This document shows, one piece after another, positions 1 through 8,969 of a DNA stretch of 64,000 nt. Location: the NCBI GenBank assembly GCA_017557525.1, contig JAFYYN010000062.1:110980-174979 (forward strand), read 5' to 3'. The notes beneath the pieces were generated by a model. That model had not been told where the DNA came from. It saw only the letters and a list, made by a program, of their open reading frames with translations, and did no database searches. Position 1 is the first letter of the stretch, and every line of letters starts with the position of its first letter. This DNA is from Lachnospiraceae bacterium. Lineage in GTDB: Bacteria; Bacillota; Clostridia; Lachnospirales; Lachnospiraceae. The position numbers were made by a program, and so were the translations under genes.

Positions 1-47
1 AGCCTAAGTGCCTGCAGCTTAAGACTCTATCTGTTACGTTTATTGCA

Positions 48-81
48 TAAAAAATGCAGGAGAACCAAAGCCCTCCTGCAT
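48..81 (-). terminator. Intrinsic terminator of the EF-G-like gene
   Basis: On the minus strand a perfect 9-bp stem (54-62 with 73-81, 10-nt loop) is followed by a run of six T (plus-strand A at 49-54). It lies about 65 nt past the stop of the EF-G-like gene. Confidence 0.85.
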
Positions 82-144
82 ACAATACATTATTATCTCA
101 TATAAGTCAAGCAAAAACCTTAAGTTTAACAATTATTTAAGCGT

Positions 145-2250
145 TTAAGCTTCCTCATCCTCTGTCATGTACTTAGCAGCCTCTTCAACAACCTTAGCCT
201 GTACATCAGCAGGTGCCTGCTCATAACGATCGATAGTATATGAGTAATCACCGATACCACCGGTCATTGAACGAAGGTCTGTTGAATATCCGTAAAGCTC
301 TGCCAAAGGCACATCTGCCATGATCTCCTGCTTTCCGCCTGCAACAGGGTTCATACCAAGTACACGGCCTCTACGCTTATTAAGGTCACCCATGATATCA
401 CCGGTGAACTTATCGGGAACGAGAACCTTCATAGAAACGATGGGCTCGAGCAAGCAAGGGTTGCAGTTTTCCTTAGGATCTGTAAATGCAGCCTTGAATG
501 CAAGACGTGCAGCCTGCTTGAATGCCATTTCTGAAGAATCTACAGGATGGTATGAGCCGTAGAACAGTGTAGCCTTAAGTCCTACAACAGGATATCCTGC
601 AAGAGGTCCCTTAAGAACGGACTCAGCAAGTCCCTTCTCAACTGCAGGGAAGAAGTTCTTAGGAACAACGCCGCCTACGATTTCCTCTGCGAACTCATAT
701 GACTTCTCCATATCGCCTAAAGGCTCGAATCTCATATGAACATCACCGTACTGACCATGTCCACCAGACTGCTTCTTATACTTGCCCTGCTTCTCAACCT
801 TCTTACGGATAGTCTCACGGTAAGGAACTCTCGGCTTAGAAAGCTCAACCTCAACCTTATAACGCTGTGAAAGCTTACTTACAACAATATCGAGCTGCTG
901 TCCGCCGATACCATAGATAAGAGTCTGACGGTTTTCTTTGTCAAGAACCATCTTTAAGGTCTTGTCTTCTTCACAGAGCTTACTCATAGCCTGTGCGAAC
1001 TTATCCTCATCGCCCTTGTTCTTTGTATCAACCTTCTTATATTCATAAGGAATGCTGTACTGAGCTCTGGGGAATACTACAGGACAAGCCTTTGTTGAAA
1101 GTGTATCACCTGTCTGGGTATTTGAAAGCTTACCAATGGCTCCGATATCTCCGGGGTTAAGCTCTTTAACTTCGATAGTCTCCTTGCCGCGAAGTACATA
1201 AAGACGTGAAAGCTTTTCTTCAGTATCCTTATCAGCGTTGTAGATAACAGCATCTGATGTAAGAACGCCTGAGCAAACCTTGATCATTGAATACTTACCG
1301 ATGAAAGGATCAACGATGGTCTTAAATACCTTTGCGGTCATAGGCTTGTTTATATCATAATTAGCAACAAATTCAGAATCATCCTTAGCACTCTTTCCTA
1401 CTACCTTGTGGTTAAGAGGTGAAGGCAGGTAGGACTTGATAGCATTAAGAAGCATTACAGTACCCTGCTGGTTGATAGCTGCACCTGCAAGTACGGGAAC
1501 GGTGCTGCCGTCAAATACTGTTGCATGTAATGCATTGTCGATTTCTTCCTGAGTAAACTCTTCCTCAGCAAAGTACTTTTCCATGAGCTCTTCGCTTGAC
1601 TCTGCAATAGCCTCTAACAGATCGTGACGGCAAAGCTCAACATCATCCTTAACTGAATCAGGTATCTCACACTCAGTGTACTCGCTGCCCTTGGTGAACT
1701 TTCTACCGCCCATCTTAACAACGTTAACGAAACCGGTGAATTTCTCATTCTCAAAGAAAGGTGTATGGAAAGGAGCGATCTTTGTTCCGAAGTTCTCGGT
1801 CAGCTGTTCAACAACCTTAGCGAAATTCGCATTAGGATCATCCATGGCAGTAACAAAGAACATTCTCGGAAGCTTCTTCTTTTCGCACATTTCCCATGCC
1901 TTGATGGTACCAACTTCTACGCCGGCCTTAGCATTAACTACGATGATTGCAGCTCCTGCAGCATCAAGTGCCTCTTCAACCTCGCCAACAAAATCGAAAT
2001 ATCCGGGACAATCAAGGAAATTGATCTTGATACCGTCATGCTCAACAGGTATAAGTGAGGTGCTTATAGAGAAAGTCCTCTTGATTTCTTCTTTGTCATA
2101 GTCACTGATGGTGTTTCCTTCTTCTACACGTCCCTGACGTGAGATGATGCCCTTTGTGAGCGCGATAGCCTCAACCAGAGTGGTCTTTCCGCTGCCGCCA
2201 TGCCCCAAAATAGCCACATTACGAATTGCTTCGCTCTTATAGGTGTTCAT
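145..2250 (-). CDS. EF-G-like translation factor GTPase (FusA2-type paralogue)
   Basis: A 701-residue protein with the EF-G layout. The P-loop GHGGSGKT is at residues 16-23, the G3 motif DCPG at 80-83, followed by domain II and C-terminal EF-G domains III-V. The G4 position reads TAMD (134-137) instead of NKxD, so base recognition may differ from canonical EF-G. Together with the long divergent sequence and the lack of rpsL/rpsG/tuf neighbours, this points to the accessory EF-G-like family rather than the main fusA. The role of that family is not settled; ribosome-associated GTPase activity is the family expectation. The start is the ATG 10 nt after GGAGG. It has its own promoter and terminator, so it is probably monocistronic. 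Confidence 0.88.
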   Translation of the reverse strand: MNTYKSEAIRNVAILGHGGSGKTTLVEAIALTKGIISRQGRVEEGNTISDYDKEEIKRTFSISTSLIPVEHDGIKINFLDCPGYFDFVGEVEEALDAAGAAIIVVNAKAGVEVGTIKAWEMCEKKKLPRMFFVTAMDDPNANFAKVVEQLTENFGTKIAPFHTPFFENEKFTGFVNVVKMGGRKFTKGSEYTECEIPDSVKDDVELCRHDLLEAIAESSEELMEKYFAEEEFTQEEIDNALHATVFDGSTVPVLAGAAINQQGTVMLLNAIKSYLPSPLNHKVVGKSAKDDSEFVANYDINKPMTAKVFKTIVDPFIGKYSMIKVCSGVLTSDAVIYNADKDTEEKLSRLYVLRGKETIEVKELNPGDIGAIGKLSNTQTGDTLSTKACPVVFPRAQYSIPYEYKKVDTKNKGDEDKFAQAMSKLCEEDKTLKMVLDKENRQTLIYGIGGQQLDIVVSKLSQRYKVEVELSKPRVPYRETIRKKVEKQGKYKKQSGGHGQYGDVHMRFEPLGDMEKSYEFAEEIVGGVVPKNFFPAVEKGLAESVLKGPLAGYPVVGLKATLFYGSYHPVDSSEMAFKQAARLAFKAAFTDPKENCNPCLLEPIVSMKVLVPDKFTGDIMGDLNKRRGRVLGMNPVAGGKQEIMADVPLAELYGYSTDLRSMTGGIGDYSYTIDRYEQAPADVQAKVVEEAAKYMTEDEEA

Positions 2251-2293
2251 TTACATTTGTCCTCCAATACATTTAATAAAAACTTACTCGTCT

Positions 2294-2322
2294 ATTTTAC
2301 TAAATTTTCTCAAAAAATTCAA
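2294..2322 (-). promoter_or_regulatory. SigA-type promoter of the EF-G-like gene
   Basis: On the minus strand, TTGAAT (2322-2317), a 17-nt spacer and TAAAAT (2299-2294), about 45 nt upstream of the ATG. It begins right after the apbE stop codon, so the space between the two genes is almost all promoter. Confidence 0.6.
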
Positions 2323-2332
2323 CCATTTTTTG

Positions 2333-3427
2333 TTAATTTTTCAAGAAAAATTCGTCAAACCCCTCCGTCTTCCTGACACTTCCGTCTTTATAGATAAATT
2401 CTGCCTGAAAATTTGTGATCCCGGCCTCTTTTTTCAGTCTCTCCACTGTCTCTTCATACCCCACTATAAAGCATGCAGTGCTTAATATATCAGCCTCAAG
2501 GCCCGATGCTGACACTATCGTAACGGATAGCAGATCATTCTCTACAGGGTATCCAGTTCCTGCATCAAGTATATGGTGGTAAATTTTCCCGTCCTTTTCA
2601 AAACAACGTTCATAGATACCTGAAGTCACCACGGCAACACCCCTGACAGATAAAACTTCCTGATATATTACTTCGTTTTCTTTCCCGTCTTCAGCAGTGA
2701 AAGGCGATTTTACCGCAACCCTGAAATCCTCGTATTCACCCGCCTCATTCAGTTTGCCTCCAAGGCATTGCACATTTCCCCCCAAAGAAACGATGGCTGA
2801 GTCATATCCTTTTTTCTTCAGGTATTCACTCAGCTTATCTCCTATATATCCTTTTGCTACAGATCCGAGATCGATCATAGTATCCGGAGATATATCGATG
2901 CGATACCCTTCATAACTTTCATCAGCGTCCAGGTTCTCTCCCTTTATATCTTCCCACTTTCCCCTGAGGACTATTCTATGGTAGTCAACATATGGCAGTT
3001 TTTCCTCTATGGCTTTCACATCAGGTACTATATGTTTTTCACTTCCAAAGTCCCACAACTCGCTCACCGGTCTGATAGTTATGTCATATCTTCCATCCAT
3101 GATCCGTGATATGCTGTAAGCTTTTTCTATACATTTATACAGATCTTCAGAAACAAAAGCCAAACGTGCCGTACCGGCAGGCGCTGAGTGATTCAGTTTA
3201 TACAGTTCACTGTCTTCTAATGTCGGACTGAATATCTTCTCGTACCTTTCACACTCGCTCATCAGTTCTTTTATTATCGTATCATCATCCGTACCGTAGA
3301 CAGTAAATGAAACTACAGTATCAAAATAAAAGCCGGTACCGGAAACACTTCCGCCAGACCGGCTTTTACATCCTGTAAACATTATGCTAAGTAATAATAA
3401 TGATATTGATATAATTAATTTTTTCAT
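2333..3427 (-). CDS. apbE: FAD:protein FMN transferase (ApbE family) lipoprotein
   Basis: ApbE proteins attach FMN from FAD covalently to Thr/Ser of flavoproteins such as RnfG/NqrC outside the membrane. Counting from an upstream TTG (3439), there is a hydrophobic signal with lipobox FTGC (Cys 24), the DLGSVAKGY motif at 190-198, a TSGIYER segment near 273, and the metal/FAD motif DAGTGYP at 292-298, all typical of the family. The length (about 365 residues) is normal. The start is uncertain. The ATG at 3427 gives a clean lipoprotein signal but has only a weak ribosome site; the TTG at 3439 lies 15 nt after AAGGAG. No Rnf/Nqr genes are in the window, so the target flavoprotein is unknown. Confidence 0.92.
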   Translation of the reverse strand: MKKLIISISLLLLSIMFTGCKSRSGGSVSGTGFYFDTVVSFTVYGTDDDTIIKELMSECERYEKIFSPTLEDSELYKLNHSAPAGTARLAFVSEDLYKCIEKAYSISRIMDGRYDITIRPVSELWDFGSEKHIVPDVKAIEEKLPYVDYHRIVLRGKWEDIKGENLDADESYEGYRIDISPDTMIDLGSVAKGYIGDKLSEYLKKKGYDSAIVSLGGNVQCLGGKLNEAGEYEDFRVAVKSPFTAEDGKENEVIYQEVLSVRGVAVVTSGIYERCFEKDGKIYHHILDAGTGYPVENDLLSVTIVSASGLEADILSTACFIVGYEETVERLKKEAGITNFQAEFIYKDGSVRKTEGFDEFFLKN

Positions 3428-3460
3428 ATCTTTTCTCAAAATCTAAAAATTTTACTCCTT

Positions 3461-3573
3461 TTCGCTTTGCGGAACGGGTCCCAAGTGGCATAGAGGTAAC
3501 TCCATTCTGCTTCGCAGAACGGAGCCGTGTCGTAGGGGTTCCTCCCATTCCGCTTTGCGGAACGGGTCCCTCC
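3461..3573. repeat. Cluster of three short palindromic repeats
   Basis: Two near-identical copies of a unit (3461-3482 and 3548-3570) contain the palindrome TTCCGC-TTT-GCGGAA followed by CGGGTCCC. A variant palindrome TTCTGC-TTC-GCAGAA lies between them at about 3505-3520. The block fills the gap between apbE and the J-domain gene and looks like a dispersed REP-like element, not coding sequence. Confidence 0.6.
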
Positions 3574-3582
3574 CTGCGACGA

Positions 3583-4674
3583 TTAACAACAAAGCGGTAT
3601 CATTATACCACCGCCGCCGCAAAATAGATTCATAAAGATCATGGCTATACCCACTTTAAGACAGGTATTTCCGGTATTGGCCTTCTGAGGAACAAACATA
3701 TCGGACCTGCCCTGGTAGTGGATAGCTCCGCTCTGGATACCGTTGATCAGCTCATCATACTCAGGTCTTCCGGGCTGCATAGCCTTTGCAGTCCTTGCAT
3801 GATTTAGGGCGGTAATGCTGTTGCCCAGTCCAAGATTTGCTATGGCACTATAGTAATACCAGACGTCATTTCTCGTATTCATGGAGTTAAGGATATCCCA
3901 CGCATCATAGAATTTACGGCTGTTCAGCTTATTTGCAACAGTCCCGAGCATGCCGTCGGCGTCCTCATTAAACTGCTGATTTTGGCCCGAATAATATCCA
4001 TAACCTGCGTAGCTGCCGGTATTGCTCTGATCGTAGCCGCTTCCGCTGTAATAACCATTATTGCTATAACTGTTATTACTATAGTTGTTATTATAACTGC
4101 TGTTATTATAGGTATTGTTATTGTAGTTATTACTGTAGTACCCGTTATTACCGGAATTATAGCTGCTATTTGAATTACTTGAGTTACTATTGTAGCTGCC
4201 AGAGTTATTAAAGTTAGTCGAACTGCTGTTATATCCTGAACTACCTGAGTTAGCCGAGTAGCTTGAACTACCCGAGCTTGAATTGTTACTCGAGTTATTA
4301 CCAAATCCGGTATTATTCCAGAATCCGTTGGTATATCTGTCCTTGGTTGCGGTTTCTCTTGTATATTTATCCCTGCTATATGCAGTATTACCTGAGGAAC
4401 TCCATGACGAACCGGTGTAACTGCTACCGGACCCTGCCTGAGAACTTTCTTTCCTTCTTAGATCATCAGGACCGCCGATACCCAGACTTCTCTCATGCAT
4501 TATCTGCTCATAGGCCTGCTGGATTTTCTTAAAGGTCTCCTCCGCAGCGTCCTTATTGGGATTATTCAGATTATTATCGGGATGGTACTGCTTACTGAGC
4601 TGTCTGTATGCTTTTTTAACAGTCTGATCGTCATCATACTTCCCAACTCCCAGAACCATATACGGATCTAACAT
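3583..4674 (-). CDS. J-domain protein with long Asn/Ser/Tyr-rich linker
   Basis: A 363-residue protein. Residues 1-66 form a J domain with the diagnostic HPD at 31-33, which should stimulate DnaK ATPase. About residues 75-235 are low complexity, dominated by Asn, Ser, Tyr and Gly, resembling prion-like linkers. Residues 240-330 are helical and TPR-like. The C-terminus is hydrophobic with a CGGGG stretch and a final CC. It has no Cys-repeat zinc finger or DnaJ C-terminal domain, so it is not DnaJ itself. The ATG lies 9 nt after AAAGGAG. It is 14 nt downstream of a DUF5685 gene, a likely operon partner. Its specific client is unknown. Confidence 0.85.
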   Translation of the reverse strand: MLDPYMVLGVGKYDDDQTVKKAYRQLSKQYHPDNNLNNPNKDAAEETFKKIQQAYEQIMHERSLGIGGPDDLRRKESSQAGSGSSYTGSSWSSSGNTAYSRDKYTRETATKDRYTNGFWNNTGFGNNSSNNSSSGSSSYSANSGSSGYNSSSTNFNNSGSYNSNSSNSNSSYNSGNNGYYSNNYNNNTYNNSSYNNNYSNNSYSNNGYYSGSGYDQSNTGSYAGYGYYSGQNQQFNEDADGMLGTVANKLNSRKFYDAWDILNSMNTRNDVWYYYSAIANLGLGNSITALNHARTAKAMQPGRPEYDELINGIQSGAIHYQGRSDMFVPQKANTGNTCLKVGIAMIFMNLFCGGGGIMIPLCC

Positions 4675-4688
4675 AACAAATTACTCCT

Positions 4689-5516
4689 TTAAATCTGTTC
4701 CTTGTCGCGTCTAGGCACTGAACCGATCTCAAAACCGGTCCAGACTCCTGAATACAGTATATTCTGTAAAATATCATTGTTCTCAACTATAGGAAGCATC
4801 TCATAGTTCCTTGTACACTCCGACATGGTAAGTGTAAGTATTTCCCTGATCGTTTCCCTGTCATTTCCTATGCCCTTTAAAGCATTGAACCTTCCTTTTT
4901 CCTTATCACTCTCAAAATCACAGTAGGAATCAAGGATATAGATGTATTTACCAAGGAAAAAGCCCATTCTTTCAAGATAACTCTTCCACTCGTCCTCTTT
5001 AAACAGGAACAGCTCAGACATTATCCTTCCGAAACACCCGGAAGTAAGATCTATATTTTCCTCGCCTGCATTTTCATACTCAGAAAGCTTTTTAAGCTCT
5101 TCCTCTATCCTCTTGGACTTTTCAGGGTACTTCTCCATTACCTTCATTGCCCTTGACTTAAGACCTTTGGCAATACGTCTCTTCTTTCTGTTCTTATCAT
5201 CATTCCAGTCATCAAGACACTGATAATAAGTAAGAAGAATATTCATATCAGAAGCATACTCGGTATATTCATTACGCCTTGTTTTATGCTTACTGAAAGG
5301 ATGTACTATGCATCTGCATTCAGCTACTGTTGTATTGTCTTCATATAATCCGTCAAGTAGTATCGCAAGGAAAGTAAGATCATAGTTTAAGGTCATTCTT
5401 CCCTTAAACCCGAACTTATCCTTTAAATCCATACAAAGTCCGCAGTAATAGGACCTGTACAGTTCAAAATCCTTAAATTTTATTTCCGGCTTATTTATTA
5501 TAACATAACCAAACAT
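4689..5516 (-). CDS. DUF5685 family protein
   Basis: A 275-residue protein that opens with MFGYV and a YYCGLC motif near residue 25, then CRC near 69, the pattern I associate with the DUF5685 family of Firmicutes. The rest is predominantly helical with basic stretches (KNRKKRR near 108). No signal peptide or membrane segment is seen. The conserved Cys residues could bind metal, but this is inference. The family function is unknown. It is co-directional with and 14 nt from the J-domain gene, suggesting a shared role in protein quality control or a Cys-ligated cofactor process. Confidence 0.75.
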   Translation of the reverse strand: MFGYVIINKPEIKFKDFELYRSYYCGLCMDLKDKFGFKGRMTLNYDLTFLAILLDGLYEDNTTVAECRCIVHPFSKHKTRRNEYTEYASDMNILLTYYQCLDDWNDDKNRKKRRIAKGLKSRAMKVMEKYPEKSKRIEEELKKLSEYENAGEENIDLTSGCFGRIMSELFLFKEDEWKSYLERMGFFLGKYIYILDSYCDFESDKEKGRFNALKGIGNDRETIREILTLTMSECTRNYEMLPIVENNDILQNILYSGVWTGFEIGSVPRRDKEQI

Positions 5517-5545
5517 CCCGGTATCCTATCCTTTATCAGCTTCAT

Positions 5546-6664
5546 TTAAATATACAGCAATAATACAATATTTCTTAATAATCCCGATTTGAAAAATCCG
5601 TGTCTTAACATTATCAGTCTTTTCATCACAGGATTGTATTCCTTAAGCATACAGAAACGCTTTAAAACCTTAAGCTTTTTCTTCTTTAATATATTCCCAT
5701 AGCAGCGATAAAAGCATTCCGCCTGAGCTATGGTCTCATTTATCCTTCTCTTAATGTCTTCAGCATCTGCAGCCCTTTTCTTAACATAACTGCCAAAATC
5801 GGTCTGCCCTACCTGATTGGAGGAGTGCTGTCTGTACATAACGGTCGGCACATGATAAAACCTGACACTGCCAAGTCCGGCACAGATAAGAGCCATCCAC
5901 CAGTCATGGTATCTGATATAATCATAATCATTTCTGAACTTATAACCGTTATTCTTTGAAGGGAAAGTAAGTCTCAAGGCATCAGCGGCAGCCTGATTTA
6001 TGGCAACCGTACAGCCGATCGCTTTATTTTCCATAAGCAGATGGCCAAGGTCGCACCTTTTAGCCCTCATATGATTTGTCTTATAGAAAGACTTTTCAAG
6101 GAATCGCAAATCCTCATCAACAAGTATAGCATCCGTAAAAACCATTGAAGGCTTGTGTTTTCCCCTAACTCTCTCAAGCTTTTTCAGCTTCTTGATGGTA
6201 AGGAATATCTTATCCATCAGCCAGAAATCGTCCTGATCTGCAAACATATAGTACTGGGTGCATTTCTGTGTCTGCGCTGCCCTCGATCTTATCGGATGCT
6301 TCACAAAGCTTGCCGCAGAACTGGTGATCCTCTTGATGCTTTCAATTTTAGGCCCCTTTGCCTTTTGCTTATAGCCGTTAACAATATTCTGATTGGTGTT
6401 TTGCATAACCTTTTCGGAAACCCTGTTAAGATTATAGAGGAAAGCATAGGTAGACCCAAAATTATGAGAATTTTTAGCTACAAAGATCTTATGCTTATAC
6501 TCGGCAGCATACTCAGAGCATATTTCAAAGCTTGAGTCTGTCGATCCATCATCAAACAAATAAAGCTTCCAATTTGAAATGGTAGATTTTATGATAGATT
6601 CAATCTGTTCCCTAAGGTATTTTTCCCCATTGTAAACAGACATGATTATGTTTACATTATACAT
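5546..6664 (-). CDS. Family 2 glycosyltransferase, rhamnosyltransferase-like
   Basis: A 372-residue GT-A fold enzyme. The N-terminus has the GT2 opening IIMSVYNGEKYL, then the nucleotide-binding DDGSTD (near residues 37-42) and the metal-site region FADQDDFW (near 142-149). An insertion of about 40 residues between them is basic. The C-terminal part has the W-rich acceptor region seen in RgpB-like rhamnosyltransferases. It probably adds a sugar to a cell-surface polysaccharide at the cytoplasmic face of the membrane. The neighbouring GT2 gene 24 nt upstream has a different rhamnosyltransferase signature, so the two likely act on the same polymer. Confidence 0.85.
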   Translation of the reverse strand: MYNVNIIMSVYNGEKYLREQIESIIKSTISNWKLYLFDDGSTDSSFEICSEYAAEYKHKIFVAKNSHNFGSTYAFLYNLNRVSEKVMQNTNQNIVNGYKQKAKGPKIESIKRITSSAASFVKHPIRSRAAQTQKCTQYYMFADQDDFWLMDKIFLTIKKLKKLERVRGKHKPSMVFTDAILVDEDLRFLEKSFYKTNHMRAKRCDLGHLLMENKAIGCTVAINQAAADALRLTFPSKNNGYKFRNDYDYIRYHDWWMALICAGLGSVRFYHVPTVMYRQHSSNQVGQTDFGSYVKKRAADAEDIKRRINETIAQAECFYRCYGNILKKKKLKVLKRFCMLKEYNPVMKRLIMLRHGFFKSGLLRNIVLLLYI

Positions 6665-6688
6665 AACTTAAACCCCATTTTTGTTACT

Positions 6689-7567
6689 TTAGAACATCTT
6701 TCCACATTTAAACCCGGCGAATCTAAATGTACAGTCCGCAAAAAACCTTACTGCTTCACCTATCCCGCCATTTTTCAAAGTATATTTAAGACCGTTTTTA
6801 ACAAATACCATGCCTTCACTCTCAGAGCTTAGCTTACCGAAAACCTCGGGATGTTCCTTTTGTGATCTTGCTAAGGCCTTGTTACGTTTAAACTGTTCCT
6901 TTAATGACAGATTATGTGAATGATAGACCAGCGCCTTAGCCGCGTAACTTATACGATAGTCATTTGATAAAGCCTTATAGGCATAGAGCATATCCTCATT
7001 GAAATTGACATTTCTTTCAAACCCGCCAAGCTCCTTAAACACCTTCATATCATACATCGCACAGACATCCGAGCAGAAAATCGCCTTAATATTTCCCTGC
7101 TCAAGCAAGGTCTTATCTTTAATTTTAGAAGCTGCTGGATAATTATAATTCCTGGCGTATCTTTCCTTTATAGTAGCATCCTTATATGGCAGCTGTCTTG
7201 CGTAGCATACGGCTACCCTGTCCTTTTTAAACTCCGAAAGCATAACCTCGGTAAGATGCTTATCAACAGGCGTTGCATCCTGAGTCATAAACAGGCAATA
7301 GTCGCTTACTACCTTTTCCGCAGCCTTTTGCCTGGTACCGCCATGATTAAACTCGGACTTCTCTATGGCAGTAACCGTTATCCTTTGGTCCTTAAGATCG
7401 TTTTCCTTTAAGCCCTTTAAGAGCTCAAACTCTCCAAAGTTGTCAGTTACCGTCAGATATATATTAATCTTTTCAGGTTCTAAAGTCTGTTTAAGCAATC
7501 TGTCAATTACTGCATACAGGCGTTTATCAGGATTGCAAACAGGCAGTACTACCTCTAAACTATACAT
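6689..7567 (-). CDS. Family 2 glycosyltransferase (rhamnosyltransferase type)
   Basis: A 292-residue GT2 enzyme. It begins with VVLPVCNPDKRL and contains FNHGGTR (near residues 73-79), a motif typical of RfbF-like rhamnosyltransferases, followed by FMTQDATP as the DxD-like region. A later FNEDMLY segment fits the catalytic base region. It is first in a two-gene unit with the downstream GT2 gene. A GGGAG ribosome site lies unusually far (about 16 nt) from the ATG. Donor specificity (dTDP-rhamnose) is inferred from the motif. Confidence 0.85.
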   Translation of the reverse strand: MYSLEVVLPVCNPDKRLYAVIDRLLKQTLEPEKINIYLTVTDNFGEFELLKGLKENDLKDQRITVTAIEKSEFNHGGTRQKAAEKVVSDYCLFMTQDATPVDKHLTEVMLSEFKKDRVAVCYARQLPYKDATIKERYARNYNYPAASKIKDKTLLEQGNIKAIFCSDVCAMYDMKVFKELGGFERNVNFNEDMLYAYKALSNDYRISYAAKALVYHSHNLSLKEQFKRNKALARSQKEHPEVFGKLSSESEGMVFVKNGLKYTLKNGGIGEAVRFFADCTFRFAGFKCGKMF

Positions 7568-7596
7568 TTTAATTTCAATTTCTCCCTGTTATAAAT

Positions 7597-7641
7597 AAAA
7601 ACCACACAATATGACAAGTATATCACATTTATGTGGTTTTT
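7597..7641 (-). terminator. Terminator-like hairpin after the coiled-coil gene
   Basis: Complementary arms AAAAACCACA (7597-7606) and TGTGGTTTTT (7632-7641) flank a 25-nt loop. Read on the minus strand the hairpin ends in a T tract, 33 nt after the stop of the upstream gene. It may work in both directions. Confidence 0.65.
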
Positions 7642-7673
7642 ACACCTTCATACTATTAAAAAACCATTAAATA

Positions 7674-8387
7674 TCAATAATTGTTAAAGGTTCCCTCAGG
7701 GAAATTATACTCTCCGTCATCATCGGGATTTTCAAAATACTCAGCATTCTGATTTGACTCGGGTATAGGCTGGTTTATCTGATTAGGGTCAGCAAAAACA
7801 CCCTCGGGACTCTGCTTAGCTTCTCTTAACTCGTCCTGATTAGCCTGAAGTGCAGCAAGATTATTCTTAAGTGCTCCAACAAGTCTTTCAGAATTATCCT
7901 TTGCCTCCCTGTATGCCTGAGAAACAATCTTTTCAATGGTATCAAGGATATCATCAGCATAATTCATAGCCCCACTCTTGATAGTACCAGAATACTGCTC
8001 GGCATCAGCTATGATCTTTTCTGCCTGAGTCTTAGCATTCTGAACCATCTTGTTAGCCTGCTCATATGCACTCTTCATGATCTCGGTCTCTTCAACGAGC
8101 TGCTGGGCACGAACTTTTCCGTCCTCTTCAATCTGTACAGCCTTCTGATTAGCCTCATCAATGATCTCCTGAGCGTCCTCATTTGCCTTTTTGATGATAT
8201 TTTCGCGGTTAGCTATGATCTTCTGACAGCGCTTGATCTCATCGGGTATGTGAAGTCTAAGCTCATCTAAAAATCCAAATATATCATCCTTCTGTACAAC
8301 GATCTTGCTCTGGGTAAGATTTGTCTTTGCAGATTCTACATACTCATAAAGTTCATTAATGATTTCCTCAATTCTTGACTGTGACAT
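7674..8387 (-). CDS. Coiled-coil protein, DivIVA/ATPase-subunit-like
   Basis: About 237 residues, dominated from residue 50 to 180 by a charged coiled coil rich in Ala, Glu, Gln and Lys, with a Pro/Asn-rich acidic tail. It resembles the DivIVA-like coiled-coil proteins that follow coaD in many Lachnospiraceae. It has no signal peptide, so it is cytoplasmic. I chose the ATG at 8387 because GGAGG sits 7 nt upstream; an earlier GTG would lie over that site. A scaffolding or division role is a guess from the fold type. It is 53 nt downstream of coaD and likely co-transcribed. Confidence 0.7.
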   Translation of the reverse strand: MSQSRIEEIINELYEYVESAKTNLTQSKIVVQKDDIFGFLDELRLHIPDEIKRCQKIIANRENIIKKANEDAQEIIDEANQKAVQIEEDGKVRAQQLVEETEIMKSAYEQANKMVQNAKTQAEKIIADAEQYSGTIKSGAMNYADDILDTIEKIVSQAYREAKDNSERLVGALKNNLAALQANQDELREAKQSPEGVFADPNQINQPIPESNQNAEYFENPDDDGEYNFPEGTFNNY

Positions 8388-8440
8388 TTTGATATCCTCC
8401 ACTCAAATGTTAATATATTGCCGTTTGTCTCGACCGGCGG

Positions 8441-8935
8441 TTAGTTCTTTCTCATTCTTTCTGCTACCTTACGGAACAGGTCATCCTTTATTTCCGGAGG
8501 GACAATACCGTTTACATCTCCTCCGTAAAGAGCTATTTCCTTTGCGATGCTTGAACTTACATAGGAATACTCCTGTGAAGTAGTAAAGAAGATCGTATCA
8601 ATCTCAGGATTAAGCTTGTGATTGATCTGGGCAATCTGCAGCTCATACTCAAAGTCCGTGATAGCCCTGAGACCTCTTACTATCACCTTTGCGCCTATCT
8701 TTCTGCCAAAATCCACCGTCAGCCCGTCAAAAGTCTCAACATAAACATTGGACAGGCTTTGGGTTACCTTTTCTAATAACTCTATCCTCTCATCGACCGA
8801 AAACCAGGGATGCTTGGCTGAGTTTGGAAGTACACCGATAACGAGCTTATCACATACTCCGGCCGCTCTTTTTATAATATCCAGATGTCCCGAGGTTACC
8901 GGATCAAATGTTCCGGGGTATAATGCTGTTCTCAT
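8441..8935 (-). CDS. coaD: Phosphopantetheine adenylyltransferase
   Basis: CoaD joins AMP from ATP to 4'-phosphopantetheine to give dephospho-CoA, the penultimate step of CoA synthesis in the cytoplasm. The 164-residue product has the nucleotidyltransferase motif TFDPVTSGHLD at residues 9-19, VRGLR near 90, and the C-terminal SSSIAKE motif replacing ISST. The length is exactly that of the family. It follows rsmD by 34 nt, the order found in many Firmicutes, and probably forms an operon with it. Confidence 0.96.
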   Translation of the reverse strand: MRTALYPGTFDPVTSGHLDIIKRAAGVCDKLVIGVLPNSAKHPWFSVDERIELLEKVTQSLSNVYVETFDGLTVDFGRKIGAKVIVRGLRAITDFEYELQIAQINHKLNPEIDTIFFTTSQEYSYVSSSIAKEIALYGGDVNGIVPPEIKDDLFRKVAERMRKN

Positions 8936-8969
8936 AATCGCACCTCACAAATATGATTATAACATTTTT

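Noticed and set aside
3924-4304. Long frames overlapping the Asn-rich part of the J-domain gene on both strands
   Set aside because: They arise from the simple codon repeats; composition (Ile/Thr/Val runs) is unlike a real protein.
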